Position numbers and translations under genes: made by a program. A stretch of 64,000 nt of DNA, taken from Sinomonas cyclohexanicum (lineage in GTDB: Bacteria > Actinomycetota > Actinomycetes > Actinomycetales > Micrococcaceae). The notes under the pieces were generated by a model that worked only from the letters and a program-made list of their open reading frames with translations, was not told the DNA's origin and searched no databases. The stretch is from contig NZ_AP024525.1 in NCBI RefSeq assembly GCF_020886775.1, positions 682,001-746,000 of the forward strand. Reading direction: 5' to 3'. This document shows, piece after piece, positions 52,404 to 61,464 of this stretch (positions are counted from its first letter, which is position 1; each line of letters begins with the position of its first letter).

Positions 52404-53012
52404 ATGAAGATCGCCGTGTACGGAGCCACCGGAATGGTCGGGAGCCAGATCGTCGCCGAGGCAGCCCGCCGCGGCCACGAGGTGACCGCCATCAGCCGCA
52501 AGGGGGCCCCGGTGGAGGGCGCCGCCGTCGTGCGCGCGGCAGAGCTCGCCGACGCGGAGACGTACCGTGAGATCGCGGACGCGAACGACGCCGTGGTGCT
52601 CGCGACGTCGCCGGACCGCACCGGCGGCTCGCGCGAGCCGTACATCGACGCGCACCGCGCGATCTCGAAGATCCCCACGAAGGCCCGTCTGTACATGGTG
52701 GGCGGCTTCGGCGGGCTCAAGACCCCCGAGGGCACGCCGATCAAGGACACCGAGGGGTTCCCCGCCCAGTACAAGGGCGAGTCCGACGCCGTCTACGTCG
52801 CCTACGAGGCGCTCCGCGACGCCGACGCTGACCTCACCGTCCAGGCGCCGGCGGCCGTGATCGCCCCGGGGCAGCGGACCGGCAAGTACGTCACCGCCGT
52901 CGGCGTCCCGGCCCCGGGCGAGACGATCTCCTCCCAGGACTACGCCGTGGCCGCGCTCGACGAGCTCGAGCAGCCGCAGTTCCGCGGCAAGTTCTTCACC
53001 GCGTCCAACTGA
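52404..53012 (+). CDS. NAD(P)-binding oxidoreductase, YwnB/NmrA-like
   Basis: 202 residues, atypical short-chain fold: dinucleotide loop MKIAVYGATGMVGSQIVAEA, then RGHEVTAISRKG, VVLATSPDRTGG, LYMVGGFGGLKTPEGTP, and ISSQDYAVAALDELEQPQFRGKFFTASN. No catalytic YxxxK is evident, as usual for this subgroup. ATG 52404 has TAGGAG 6 bases upstream. Enzymatic substrate unknown. Confidence 0.9.
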   Translation: MKIAVYGATGMVGSQIVAEAARRGHEVTAISRKGAPVEGAAVVRAAELADAETYREIADANDAVVLATSPDRTGGSREPYIDAHRAISKIPTKARLYMVGGFGGLKTPEGTPIKDTEGFPAQYKGESDAVYVAYEALRDADADLTVQAPAAVIAPGQRTGKYVTAVGVPAPGETISSQDYAVAALDELEQPQFRGKFFTASN

Positions 53013-53034
53013 TCGTTCGCCCGGCGGGTGAGAG

Positions 53035-54711
53035 TCAGTACGTCGTCGCGTTCGGCAAGATCACCGGGCGCGACGGCGGCTGGGTGAAGTCGAAGTCGTT
53101 GACGAGGTCGCCGAGCTGAGGCGCGTTCTCGCGGACGTCGGGGCGGGGATCCGGGCGGCCGTCCGTGGTGGGGTCGATCCGTGCCCCGTGCAGGAAGTCG
53201 TCCTCGATGAACTTCACGTACGCGTCGTGGCTGAGCGTCTGGTGGTCGATGTAGCCCTTCTTCGCGTAGGGGCTGATCACGATCCCGGGCACGCGCAGCC
53301 CGTACCCGTTCGCGTCCACGGTGGGCGGGGCCACGTGGTCGTAGAAGCCGCCCCAGTCGTCCCAGGAGAGAAAGATGGCGGTGCTGCCCCAGTCCGGGCC
53401 GGACATGACGGCGTTGACGAGCCCGCTCACGTAGGCCTGTCCCGCGCTCACGAGCGCCGGCGGGTGCTCGCTCACCGCGTCCGTCGGGTCGATCCAGCTG
53501 ACCGCCGGCAGCGTGCCGTCCTTGGCCGCGGAGTAGAAGCTCGTGAGGGACTGGATGTTGCCCAGCTGGCCGTCCTGCTTGACAGTGTCGAAGTAGGGGA
53601 GGGGATTCCAGATCCCGGGGGTCTTCGCGTCCTGCTTCACGGGCGGGCACGCCATCGCGGCGTCGTTCTGGCAGTCCGGCTCGGTCCCGTTGAACACGTA
53701 GTAGCCCCACGAGACATTCTGCTTGTAGAGCAGGTACGTGAGGTCGGTCCACGCGTAGTCCGGGGGCGCGATGGTCTTCGCGACGGTCAGGAGCTTCTGC
53801 CTGAGCCCTTCGGGGAGCGGGGCCTTGTCGACCGCGGCGCGGCACTCGGCATAGGTCTCGGTCGGGGTGCAGTGCTGCAGGATGAACGTGTGCAGCTGTG
53901 CTGCGACGTCTGGACTGATCCCGGCCGCGGCGAGCGCCTTCTGGCACGCGGAGGTCGCCGTCCCCGCCCGGCACTGCCCGATGATGGTGTTCCTCAGCCC
54001 GGCGCCGAAGTCCGGCGGGAGCGCGGGGCCCTGGAGCGCGTTGACGCAGGACGCCGGATCCCCGGCCGTGCTGCACTTCGCCGACCACTCCGAGACCATA
54101 TAGAGGTGCGCGGGCAGGCTCCACGAGGCGTTCGGCTCGAACATGCGGTCCTGGAGCACGTAGTCCCGGGCGTATGCCCAGTAGTTCGGGATGTCCCGCG
54201 CGTCGTGGTAGCCCATGACGTCGGTCCCGGCGGCGCCGTTGCAGGCGGGCTCGTTCGGTGCGCACTTCGACGAGGCGTTCTCGGCCTGGGCGATGAAGCC
54301 GTCCATCTTCCCGCCGTCGATGTCGGCCGTCGCGTTGGCCGCGCTGTGCGGGCCGCCCGAGTTCTTGTCCGCGGGGTCGTAGTACGGCGCGACGCACGTG
54401 CCCTTGGCGGGGTCGGGGACGCACACGGCGGGCACGCCGCCCTTCATCGGGATCCCGTCGGCTCCGGGGAACGTGCCGAAGTACGAGTCGAACGAGCGGT
54501 TCTCCTGCATGATCACCACGACGTGCTTGATCTTCGAGATCCCGGCGTCCTGGACTGTCTCGCCGACCGTCGGGCGGGCAGCGAGCGTATACACGCCGGC
54601 AGTCACGAGGACCGCGATCGCCACGAACGCGGTCCAGGAGAGTGCCCGGTGCCTGCCGAGCCACCCGCGGATACGCCGTCCGCGGCGACCACGCGCGAGG
54701 GCCACGATCAC
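53035..54711 (-). CDS. Membrane-anchored phosphoesterase, phospholipase C / acid phosphatase family
   Basis: 558 residues, PF04185-type. An N-terminal TM anchor ([22 protein letters not shown]) is followed by the signature [22 protein letters not shown]. Then [46 protein letters not shown] and [16 protein letters not shown], which carry metal and substrate residues. Several Cys pairs fit an external location. The start is uncertain: GTG 54711 or 54705; the frame extends further upstream through repeat DNA. Likely releases phosphate from phospholipids or phosphomonoesters. Confidence 0.88.
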   Translation of the reverse strand: MIVALARGRRGRRIRGWLGRHRALSWTAFVAIAVLVTAGVYTLAARPTVGETVQDAGISKIKHVVVIMQENRSFDSYFGTFPGADGIPMKGGVPAVCVPDPAKGTCVAPYYDPADKNSGGPHSAANATADIDGGKMDGFIAQAENASSKCAPNEPACNGAAGTDVMGYHDARDIPNYWAYARDYVLQDRMFEPNASWSLPAHLYMVSEWSAKCSTAGDPASCVNALQGPALPPDFGAGLRNTIIGQCRAGTATSACQKALAAAGISPDVAAQLHTFILQHCTPTETYAECRAAVDKAPLPEGLRQKLLTVAKTIAPPDYAWTDLTYLLYKQNVSWGYYVFNGTEPDCQNDAAMACPPVKQDAKTPGIWNPLPYFDTVKQDGQLGNIQSLTSFYSAAKDGTLPAVSWIDPTDAVSEHPPALVSAGQAYVSGLVNAVMSGPDWGSTAIFLSWDDWGGFYDHVAPPTVDANGYGLRVPGIVISPYAKKGYIDHQTLSHDAYVKFIEDDFLHGARIDPTTDGRPDPRPDVRENAPQLGDLVNDFDFTQPPSRPVILPNATTY

Positions 54712-54989
54712 AGCGTAAGCCCCCGCGCCCCGTCGTGCGTCGGAGCGGGCGCAGAGGGCGCTGTGGATGTCGGGGCGCAGGCGCACGACGGCGCGTCCCC
54801 GCCCCGGACGCGCCCCTCCAGAAACGTCTGGGAGCCACCTCCCGGGAGTCAACGTCCTGACATTGACTCCCGGGAGGTGGCTCCCAGGAGCTGACCTTCA
54901 GCGGGTCGGTCCGCGGCGCCGCCGCCCAGTGCCTTCCAACCGGCGGCGCCTGCGGCGTCCGGGGCCCGCGCCTCCGCGCGGGCAGGGCC
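54712..54989. other. 278-bp intergenic region with two inverted repeats
   Basis: Between hmp and the phosphoesterase gene, both minus. Holds a REP-like pair, CGTCGTGCG (54731-54739) and CGCACGACG (54782-54790), and a perfect 25-bp inverted repeat (54828-54852 and 54863-54887, 10-base loop) built of 14-bp-period units, with CTGACCTTCAG after it. No gene seen. Confidence 0.85.
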
Positions 54990-56198
54990 TCAGTTCTGCG
55001 AGGCGAGCCAGAGGTCCGGGCCGAAGACCTCGTAGTGGATCTTCGTGGCGGGGATGCCCTTGGCGATGGCCTGCGAGCGGACCTTCTGCATGAAGGGCAG
55101 GGGGCCGCAGAGGTAGACGTTCGCGTTCTCGGGGAGGTCCACGTCGGCGAGGTTCATGAAGCCCTCGTGCGTCTCCGCGCCCCTCGCCCCAGCGCCGACG
55201 GCGGCGAGCTCGGACTGCGGCTGCTCGAGCCAGACCTTGAGGCTCGCGCCGTCGATCTTCTCGACGTCGCCCAGCATCTGCTCGGAGAGGGCCCACGTGT
55301 CGAGGCTGCGGTCGGCGTGGAGGGCGAGGACCTCTCGGCCCGACCCGTTGTTGGCCAGGGTGCGCAGGATCGAGGCGGCCGGGGTGCAGCCGATGCCGGC
55401 GGTCGCGAGCACGAGGGGGCCGTCGCCGTCGTCCAGCGTCACGTCGCCGTACGGGTTGGAGAGCTCGACGACGTCCCCCACCTGGAACTTCTCGTGCATG
55501 ATCGGCGAGACCTCGCCGCCGTCGTTGAACTTCGTCGTGATGACGCGGCGCTCGGTGGACTCGGCGTCCGCGGAGAGCGTGTACTGGCGGGCCTGGAGAA
55601 GGCCGTCTGCGACCGGGATGCGGACCGAGACGAACTGGCCCGGCTCGCCCGGGGTCACGGGAGTGTCATCGGCGGGCTCGAACACGAACGTCATGGTGGT
55701 GGGGCTTGCGGGGGTCTTCTCGACGATCTTCCACGGCATCCACATCTTGTCATTGGCCTGCTTCGCGTAGAGGCCCTTCTCGATCTTGATGAGGGCGTCC
55801 GCCATGAGCCAGTACACTTCGGTCCAGGCCTGCGCGACCTCGGGGGTGACGGCCTCGCCGAGGTCCTCGGCGATGGCCTCGAACAGGTACTTGTAGACGA
55901 TCGGGTACTGGTCCTCGGTGATGCCGAGCGACGTGTGCTTGTGGGCGATTCGGCTCAGGACCGCCTCCGGGAGGGTGCCGGGGTGGTTCACGAGGTGGCT
56001 CGCGAATGCGGCGATCGCGCCGGCGAGGGCCTGGCGCTGCTGGCCGTTGGCCTGATTGGCGCGGGAGAAGATGCCGTTGAGGAGCTCAGGGTGCGCGGCG
56101 AACATCTTCTGGTAGAAGATCGGCGTGATCTCGCCGATACGGCTGCCGACGACGGGCAGCGTGGCTTCGATGACGGGACGCGCGGTATCCGAGAGCAT
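54990..56198 (-). CDS. hmp: Flavohemoprotein, nitric oxide dioxygenase
   Basis: Detoxifies NO to nitrate with O2 and NAD(P)H. 402 residues. The globin domain shows distal Y29 and Q53 and proximal H88 in AHKHTSLGI. The FAD domain has QARQYTLS and FVSVRIP. The NAD domain has LVLATAGIGCTPAASIL and VYLCGPLPFMQKV, with C-terminal IHYEVFGPDLWLASQN. Downstream of nsrR on the same strand, with its own control region carrying an NsrR-like palindrome. Confidence 0.96.
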   Translation of the reverse strand: MLSDTARPVIEATLPVVGSRIGEITPIFYQKMFAAHPELLNGIFSRANQANGQQRQALAGAIAAFASHLVNHPGTLPEAVLSRIAHKHTSLGITEDQYPIVYKYLFEAIAEDLGEAVTPEVAQAWTEVYWLMADALIKIEKGLYAKQANDKMWMPWKIVEKTPASPTTMTFVFEPADDTPVTPGEPGQFVSVRIPVADGLLQARQYTLSADAESTERRVITTKFNDGGEVSPIMHEKFQVGDVVELSNPYGDVTLDDGDGPLVLATAGIGCTPAASILRTLANNGSGREVLALHADRSLDTWALSEQMLGDVEKIDGASLKVWLEQPQSELAAVGAGARGAETHEGFMNLADVDLPENANVYLCGPLPFMQKVRSQAIAKGIPATKIHYEVFGPDLWLASQN

Positions 56199-56245
56199 TG
56201 AGACTCCTCAACTGGGGCTGGCCCCCGTGGCGGGGGACTTCGATT

Positions 56246-56268
56246 ATTCTGCATCTGTAATGCTGAAT
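56246..56268 (-). promoter_or_regulatory. NsrR-type operator upstream of hmp
   Basis: ATTCTGCAT-N5-ATGCTGAAT, one mismatch between arms, 48 bases before the hmp start. It resembles the known NsrR target pattern of two ATGCAT-like halves flanked by AT. Confidence 0.65.
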
Positions 56269-56279
56269 TAGTCCCAGTG

Positions 56280-56296
56280 TTCTACGGAGCGTAGAA
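56280..56296 (-). promoter_or_regulatory. Perfect 7-3-7 palindrome in the hmp promoter
   Basis: TTCTACG-GAG-CGTAGAA. On the minus strand it includes TAGAAC, a possible hmp -10. The word ATTCTACG recurs at 56835-56842 just ahead of nsrR, where TAGAAT is a likely -10 for a leaderless nsrR transcript. Confidence 0.5.
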
Positions 56297-56351
56297 AATG
56301 GCAATTCGAGAGGCGGTGACGCTCGTCACGCGGCGTCATGTGGGGGCCGGT

Positions 56352-56366
56352 GCGCACGACGGCGCC
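56352..56366. repeat. REP-like half element
   Basis: Single GCGCACGACGGCGCC copy, 9 bases beyond the nsrR stop. Confidence 0.75.
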
Positions 56367-56374
56367 GGGTCGCC

Positions 56375-56827
56375 TCAGGCGGCGGGCGGCCGCAGCCCGA
56401 TGGTCACAAGGACGGGGCCCATCTGGCGCTCGTTCGGCAGGGTGGCGACCACCACGTCGTCGAGCTCGCGGTAGAACGCCTCGCGCGCCCGGCGCAGGGC
56501 GCCGCGGAGGCCGCATTGGTGGTTGAGCGGGCAGTCGCCGTTCGGGGTCTCGCAGTCGGCGAGGTCCTCGCGGGTGTCGAGGGCGCGCAGGACGCCGCCG
56601 ACGGTCGCCTTCCGGCCCGCCTCGCTGAGCTGGACTCCTCCGGCGCGGCCGCGCGTGGCCTCGACGAAGCCGAGCTCCCGGAGCTTGAGCACGGCCTTGC
56701 TCACGTGGTTGTACGGGGTTCCGACGCCGTCGGCGATGGTCCGTGTGGGCAGCGGCTCGCCGGTGTCGTTCGCGGCCAACAGCATGAGGGCGCGCAGGCT
56801 CACGTCCTCGAAGGCTGTCATGCGCAT
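56375..56827 (-). CDS. nsrR: Rrf2-family NO-sensing repressor NsrR
   Basis: 150 residues. Winged helix: DVSLRALMLLAANDTGEPLPTRTIADGVGTPYNHVSKAVLKLRELGFVEATRGRAGGVQL. Three iron-sulfur cysteines are spaced as in NsrR: CETPNGDCPLNHQC. Next to hmp, the classical NsrR target. TAGAAT 7 bases before the ATG suggests a leaderless message. Confidence 0.94.
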   Translation of the reverse strand: MRMTAFEDVSLRALMLLAANDTGEPLPTRTIADGVGTPYNHVSKAVLKLRELGFVEATRGRAGGVQLSEAGRKATVGGVLRALDTREDLADCETPNGDCPLNHQCGLRGALRRAREAFYRELDDVVVATLPNERQMGPVLVTIGLRPPAA

Positions 56828-56940
56828 GGGGTGTATTCTACGCTCTCACTTGCGCGGGGGCCTGCGCCGCGTCCGCCTCGGCGGCCTCGTGCAGGAGCGC
56901 GGCTGGTTTTCGGCGTCGCGAGCCCCGCCCCCGCCCGCGC

Positions 56941-56981
56941 CCGTCTGACGCGAAGATTCTTCGAACCTTCGTGTCAGACGG
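56941..56981 (-). terminator. Hairpin downstream of the manB-linked gene
   Basis: 15-base arms (56941-56955 CCGTCTGACGCGAAG and 56967-56981) with one wobble, 11-base loop, 7 bases after the minus-strand stop at 56988. Confidence 0.7.
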
Positions 56982-56987
56982 AAGGGG

Positions 56988-57461
56988 TCAGCGGGTGAAG
57001 ACCGTCGCCTCGTGCCCGTCCGCCTCGAGCGGGCTGAACACGTAGCCCTCCGCGGTCAGCTCGTAGGGCACGACGGCGGCCATCACCCCGCCGCTGGAAT
57101 GCTCGGCCGCGCCGTGGATCGCGTCAGAGCCGGCCGCGCCGCTCGCGGCCGGGTGCTCGGGCAGGTGCACGTCCGAGGCGAAGGCGACGGCCCGGTACCC
57201 GTCGCGGCCCTGCCGCAGGAGCTCGAGCACGTCCGCCATCATCGACTCGGCGTCGTACTCTCCCTCCGTGTCGTCCGTCTGGGGGTCGGGCTCGGGCGGG
57301 GTCACCATCACGAGCCGCAGCTCGCCGCCGTGATCCATCGTCACGCCGAACGGGAGGAAGCCGCCGTTCTGCTCGAGGTGCTCCTGCGCGAGCCCGAGGG
57401 CCGTGCCGAGGACCTCGCGCAGCTGGGTCTGCTGCGTCCCCTGCGGAACCTCCTCCGCCAT
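56988..57461 (-). CDS. Hypothetical acidic protein coupled to manB
   Basis: 157 residues, start ATG 57461 (or GTG 57467, which overlaps the manB stop). Segments: MAEEVPQGTQQTQLREVLGT, FLPFGVTMDHGGELRLVMVTPPEPD, MMADVLELLRQGRDGYRAVAFASDV and VPYELTAEGYVFSPLEADGHEATVFTR. It looks like a soluble alpha/beta protein; no family recognised. Tight coupling to manB suggests co-expression only. Confidence 0.78.
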   Translation of the reverse strand: MAEEVPQGTQQTQLREVLGTALGLAQEHLEQNGGFLPFGVTMDHGGELRLVMVTPPEPDPQTDDTEGEYDAESMMADVLELLRQGRDGYRAVAFASDVHLPEHPAASGAAGSDAIHGAAEHSSGGVMAAVVPYELTAEGYVFSPLEADGHEATVFTR

Positions 57462-57463
57462 GC

Positions 57464-58909
57464 TCACGCCCGCACGATCGCGAGCACGTTGTCGCACAGA
57501 GACTCGAGCGTCTCGCGGTCCTTGGCCTCGCCGTTGAACCGCAGGAACGGCTCCGTGTTGGACGGGCGCAGGTTGAACCACCAGGTGCCGTCCGCGGCGG
57601 AGAACGTGGTGCCGTCGAGCTCGTCGATGGCCACGTCGTCGCCCTCGTACTCCTCGCGCACACGGGCCACGGCGGCGGCCTTGTCCTCGATCTCGGAGTT
57701 GATCTCGCCGGAGGAGACGTAGGGCTCGTACTCGGCGCCGAGCTCGGACAGCGGGGCCTCCTGGCCGCCGAGGGCCGCAAGGACGTGCATGGCCGCGAGC
57801 ATGCCCGTGTCCGCGTTCCAGAAGTCGCGGAAGTAGTAGTGCGCGGAGTGCTCGCCGCCGAACACCGCGCCCTCCTCGGCCATGACGGCCTTGATGAACG
57901 AGTGGCCCACGCGCGTGCGGACCGGCCGGCCGCCGTCGTGCTGGACGAGCTCCGGGACGGCGCGGGACGTGATGAGGTTGTGGATGACCACCGGTTCGGC
58001 CTCGCCGGCGGCCTTCGCGCGGGCAATCTCGCGGCGAGCCACGAGGCCCGTGATGGCCGACGGCGAGACAGGCTCGCCCTTCTCGTCGATCACGAAGCAG
58101 CGGTCCGCGTCGCCGTCGAACGCGAGGCCGATGTCCGCCCCGTGCTCGAGGACCGCCTTCTGCAGGTCGCGCAGGTTCTCCGGCTCGAGCGGGTTCGCCG
58201 GGTGGTTCGGGAATGTGCCGTCCAGCTCGAAGTACAGCGGCACGATCTCCAGCGGGAGGCCGGGCAGGAGCTGGTCGCCGAGCACCGCCGGGGTGGTCAT
58301 GCCGGCCATGCCGTTGCCGGCGTCCACCACGACCTTGAGCGGCCGGATCCCGGACAGGTCCACGAGCTGCCGCAGGTAGGCGGCGTAGTCGGCCAGGATG
58401 TCCCGGGCACTGATCGTCCCGGGGTGGCCCACGGCCTGCACGCCCTTCTGTCCGCCGGCGAGATACGCCTCGGCCGCAGCCTGGATCTCCTTCAGGCCCG
58501 TCTCGGACGACACGGGCTGCGCGCCGGGCTTGGCCATCTTGATGCCGTTGTACTGGGCCGGGTTGTGGCTCGCCGTGAACGTCGCGCCGGCTGCATCGAG
58601 GGCCCCGCACGCGTAGTAGAGCTCATCGGTCGAGATGAGGCCGAGCGTCTCGACGTTGCCGCCGCGTGCCGCGGCGCCCTTCGCGAACGCGTCGATGAAT
58701 TCGGGCGACGAGGGGCGCATGTCGCCCCCCACGAGCACGCGCTGGCCGGCGAGGCCCAGCACGTCCACGAATGCCGCGCCGACGGCCTCGACGATCCGGG
58801 CGTCGATGGTCTCACCGACGATCCCGCGCACGTCGTACGCCTTGAATGAGGCGGAGAGGTCGGGAGTGGCTCGGCCGGCGGCTTCGGGTGCGTTCACGTT
58901 GCTGGTCAC
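57464..58909 (-). CDS. manB: Phosphomannomutase/phosphoglucomutase
   Basis: 481 residues. Interconverts mannose-6-P and mannose-1-P (or the glucose equivalents), supplying GDP-mannose for envelope glycans such as those probably made by the 10-16 kb cluster. Phosphoserine loop TASHNPAQYNGIK, metal loop AFDGDADRCFV, sugar-binding GEHSAHYYFRDFWNADTGM and phosphate-binding RPSNTEPFLRFNGE. ATG 58909 precedes a short poorly conserved leader before SFKAYDVRGIVGE. Confidence 0.94.
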   Translation of the reverse strand: MTSNVNAPEAAGRATPDLSASFKAYDVRGIVGETIDARIVEAVGAAFVDVLGLAGQRVLVGGDMRPSSPEFIDAFAKGAAARGGNVETLGLISTDELYYACGALDAAGATFTASHNPAQYNGIKMAKPGAQPVSSETGLKEIQAAAEAYLAGGQKGVQAVGHPGTISARDILADYAAYLRQLVDLSGIRPLKVVVDAGNGMAGMTTPAVLGDQLLPGLPLEIVPLYFELDGTFPNHPANPLEPENLRDLQKAVLEHGADIGLAFDGDADRCFVIDEKGEPVSPSAITGLVARREIARAKAAGEAEPVVIHNLITSRAVPELVQHDGGRPVRTRVGHSFIKAVMAEEGAVFGGEHSAHYYFRDFWNADTGMLAAMHVLAALGGQEAPLSELGAEYEPYVSSGEINSEIEDKAAAVARVREEYEGDDVAIDELDGTTFSAADGTWWFNLRPSNTEPFLRFNGEAKDRETLESLCDNVLAIVRA

Positions 58910-58989
58910 GGGCTCGATTCTACGTCCGGGCCCCGACAGTCCTGGCGCCGGCCGTTGAAGGCGGCCGAAACCGCGCCTAGTTTGGCCTC

Positions 58990-59418
58990 ATGGACTGGAC
59001 CCTCGAAGTTGTCATCCTGCCCGTCTCCGACATCGACCGCTCCATCGAGTTCTACCGCGACAAGGTCGGCTTCCACCTCGACCACGACACCACGAACGAG
59101 CACATGCACGTCGTCCAGCTCACTCCCGAGGGCTCCGGCTGCTCGATCGTGTTCGGCGACCTGCCCGCCCAGCGTGAGATGGAACCCGGCTCGATCAAGG
59201 GCCTCCAGCTCGTCGTCGCGGACGCAGAGGCCGCCCGTGCGGAGCTGACAGCCCGAGGCGTCGAGTGCTCCGAGCTCATGGTCTTCTCGCCGGACGACGG
59301 CGGCACCTTCTTCGGCTTCTCCGACCCCGACGGCAACACGTGGGCCGTCCAGCAGATCCGCGCCCGCGCCGAGAAGCCGCTCATCCCGCGCGAGAATCGC
59401 GGTCGCTTCGGAGCGTAG
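58990..59418 (+). CDS. VOC superfamily protein (paralog of the 6.3 kb gene)
   Basis: 142 residues: MDWTLEVVILPVSDIDRSIEFYRDKVGFHLDHD, HVVQLTPEGSGCSIVFGD, GLQLVVADAEAARAELTARGVE and FGFSDPDGNTWAVQQI. It carries an extra basic C-terminal tail (KPLIPRENRGRFGA) not in its paralog. Divergent from manB with an 80-base gap. Function unknown. Confidence 0.9.
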   Translation: MDWTLEVVILPVSDIDRSIEFYRDKVGFHLDHDTTNEHMHVVQLTPEGSGCSIVFGDLPAQREMEPGSIKGLQLVVADAEAARAELTARGVECSELMVFSPDDGGTFFGFSDPDGNTWAVQQIRARAEKPLIPRENRGRFGA

Positions 59419-59504
59419 GCGCCCGGCCTCGTCGAGGAGCCACTTCCGCGAACCCGAGGAGTCACGGTGACTCCTGGATGCGTCGTAGGTGACTCCTCGC
59501 GGAG

Positions 59505-59554
59505 ACGCACGACGGCGCGTCCTCCGCCTGAGCGGGGAACGCGCCGTCGTGCGT
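59505..59554. repeat. REP-like inverted repeat, GCACGACGGCG family
   Basis: Perfect 16-base arms, ACGCACGACGGCGCGT at 59505-59520 and its complement at 59539-59554, 18-base loop. Best-conserved copy in the window. Just before it, GAGTCACGGTGACTC forms a separate small palindrome near 59458. Confidence 0.92.
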
Positions 59555-59573
59555 GTGGTCACTCCCGCGGAAC

Positions 59574-59622
59574 TGGTGGGTTGAGCATGGTGCGGGGGCC
59601 GGGGACCCTGCTCAACCCACCA
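59574..59622 (-). terminator. Hairpin downstream of the TPP enzyme gene
   Basis: 18-base arms (59574-59591 and 59605-59622) with one mismatch, 13-base loop, 35 bases after the minus-strand stop at 59657. Could terminate both this gene and the convergent VOC gene. Confidence 0.7.
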
Positions 59623-59656
59623 TTTCGCGCGACGGTGTGCGCGGCAGGCGCGAAGG

Positions 59657-61365
59657 TCAGTACGCCTTGACGCGCTGCTCCACGACGAGGTGGATGAGGG
59701 CGAACGTCTTGTCCTCGTCGATCGCGGAGGGCGGCCTCGAGGGCGCCGGGCACGTCGGCGTCCTTCTCGACGCGCACGCCGAACCCGCCGAACGCCTGCG
59801 CCATGAGCGCGAAGTCCGGGTTCTTCAGCTGCGTGCCGGAGATGCGGTGCGGGTAGTGGCGCTCCTGGTGGGAGCGGATCGTGCCGTACTCCTGGTTGTC
59901 CATGACCACGACGAGGGGCGTCGCGCCGTACTGCGCGGCGGTCGCGAGCTCCTGGCCGTTCATGAGGAACTCGCCGTCGCCGGCGATCGTGACGACGCGG
60001 CGGCCCGGGTAGGCGAGCGAGGCCGCGATCGCTGACGGGACCGAGTAGCCCATCGAGCCGTTGCGCGCCGAGATCATCGACGCGTAGCGCTGGGTCGGGA
60101 AGTAGCGGTGCGCCCAGTTGGTGTGCTCGCCGGCGCCGAGCGTCACCATGGCGTCCTCGGGCAACGAGGCGACGAGGTTGGCCATGAGCGTGTCCATGCG
60201 GGCCTGGCCCTCGGACGGGGTGGCCTCCGGCGGAGTGGAGAACTTCTCCTGCTCGCCGCGCATGCGCTCGGTCCAGGCCTTCCATTCCTGGCGCACCGGC
60301 AGGTTCATGAGGGTCAGGTCGCGGATGAACGAGTCCGGCTTGGCGACGATCTGGTGGGAGACGGGCCCGGAGCGGCCGCGCAGCGACGGGTCGATCGTCA
60401 CGAGGAAGTTCTTCTTGCTCCAGTCCTGGCGGGCGAGGTAGCCGTCGGTGATGACGTCGCCGGGGACGGTGCCGACGAACACGAGGAGGTCGGTCTCCTC
60501 GAGGAGGTTGTAGGTCGGCTTCGGGCGGCCGTAGCCGATGGGGCCCACGTAGGAGGGCGAGTCGAACGGGATGGTGCCCTCGCAGCGCCACTCGGCGGCG
60601 GCGGGGATGTGGTGGTCCTCGAGCCAGTTCGTCAGGGCGGTGGCGCCCTGCTGGGTCCAGTCGTTCCCGCCGACCACGAACAGCGGCTTCTCCGCCTCGC
60701 TCAGCGCGGCCTTGAGCGCCTTCCAGTCCGTGACGGTCATGCCGCCCTCGGCGACCGGGATGACGGGGTGGAGCGTCGCGTCGATCTCCTCCTGGATGAT
60801 GTCCTCGGGCAGGCCCACCACGACGGGACCGGGGCGGCCGCTCATGGCGGAGAACATGGCCTCGGCCACGACCTCGGAGGCACGCTCGGCGGCGTCGAGC
60901 ACCATGACGCGCTTGGCGCCGGTGTCGAACCACGACTTGATGTCGAACTCCTGGAACGCCTCGCGGCCGCGGTGCGCGAACGGGATGAGGCCCACGAAGA
61001 GCACGAGCGGCGTCGAGTCCTGCCACGCGGTGTGGAGGCCCACATGGGCGTTGGCGGCGCCGGGGCCGCGGGTGACCATGGCGATGCCGGGGAGCTGGTT
61101 CATCTTGCCGTCGGCCTCGGCCATGTAGGCGGCGCCGCCCTCGTGGCGGCACACCACCGTCTCGATGTCGGAGCGGTAGAGCCCCGTCCAGGACGTCCAG
61201 GTACGACTCGCCCGGGACCACGTAGGTCCGCTTCACGCCGTGGGCTGCAAGCGAGTCGACGATCACGTGGCCCGCGCTCTTGCGGGCGGGCTGCTCTGCT
61301 GGCTGGACGGCCTGCTGGGAGACTTGGGTCTGGGCGTCAGTAAGGGGCGGCACCGTTGCCGTCAT
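59657..61365 (-). pseudogene. Acetolactate synthase-like TPP enzyme, two frameshifts
   Basis: ATG 61365 (MTATVPPLTDAQ). The N-terminal frame runs to VVPGESYLDVLDG, then an extra base in a GGGG run (forward CCCC 61182-61185) shifts it. The main body continues as VVCRHEGGAAYMAEADGK, the TPP-activating E included, to GDGEFLMNGQELATAAQYGATPLVVVMDN. Near 59724-59730 a second one-base indel separates the last 22 residues (DEDKTFALIHLVVEQRVKAY). Corrected length is about 568 residues. It is of the IlvB/benzoylformate decarboxylase superfamily; the exact substrate cannot be assigned. Confidence 0.85.
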
Positions 61366-61464
61366 GTCACGTTCCTTCTCTTGGCACTGAGATATCACTA
61401 AGGTAACGGGCTGCGGGCTTCCGGGTCTGCGAAGAGTGTCAGACGTCACCGCCATACTTGATGC

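Noticed and set aside
53035-54852. Start of the phosphoesterase at ATG 54852
   Set aside because: That start lies in the 25-bp inverted repeat and the extra 47 residues are Arg/Gly-rich, not signal-like; GTG near 54711 fits better.
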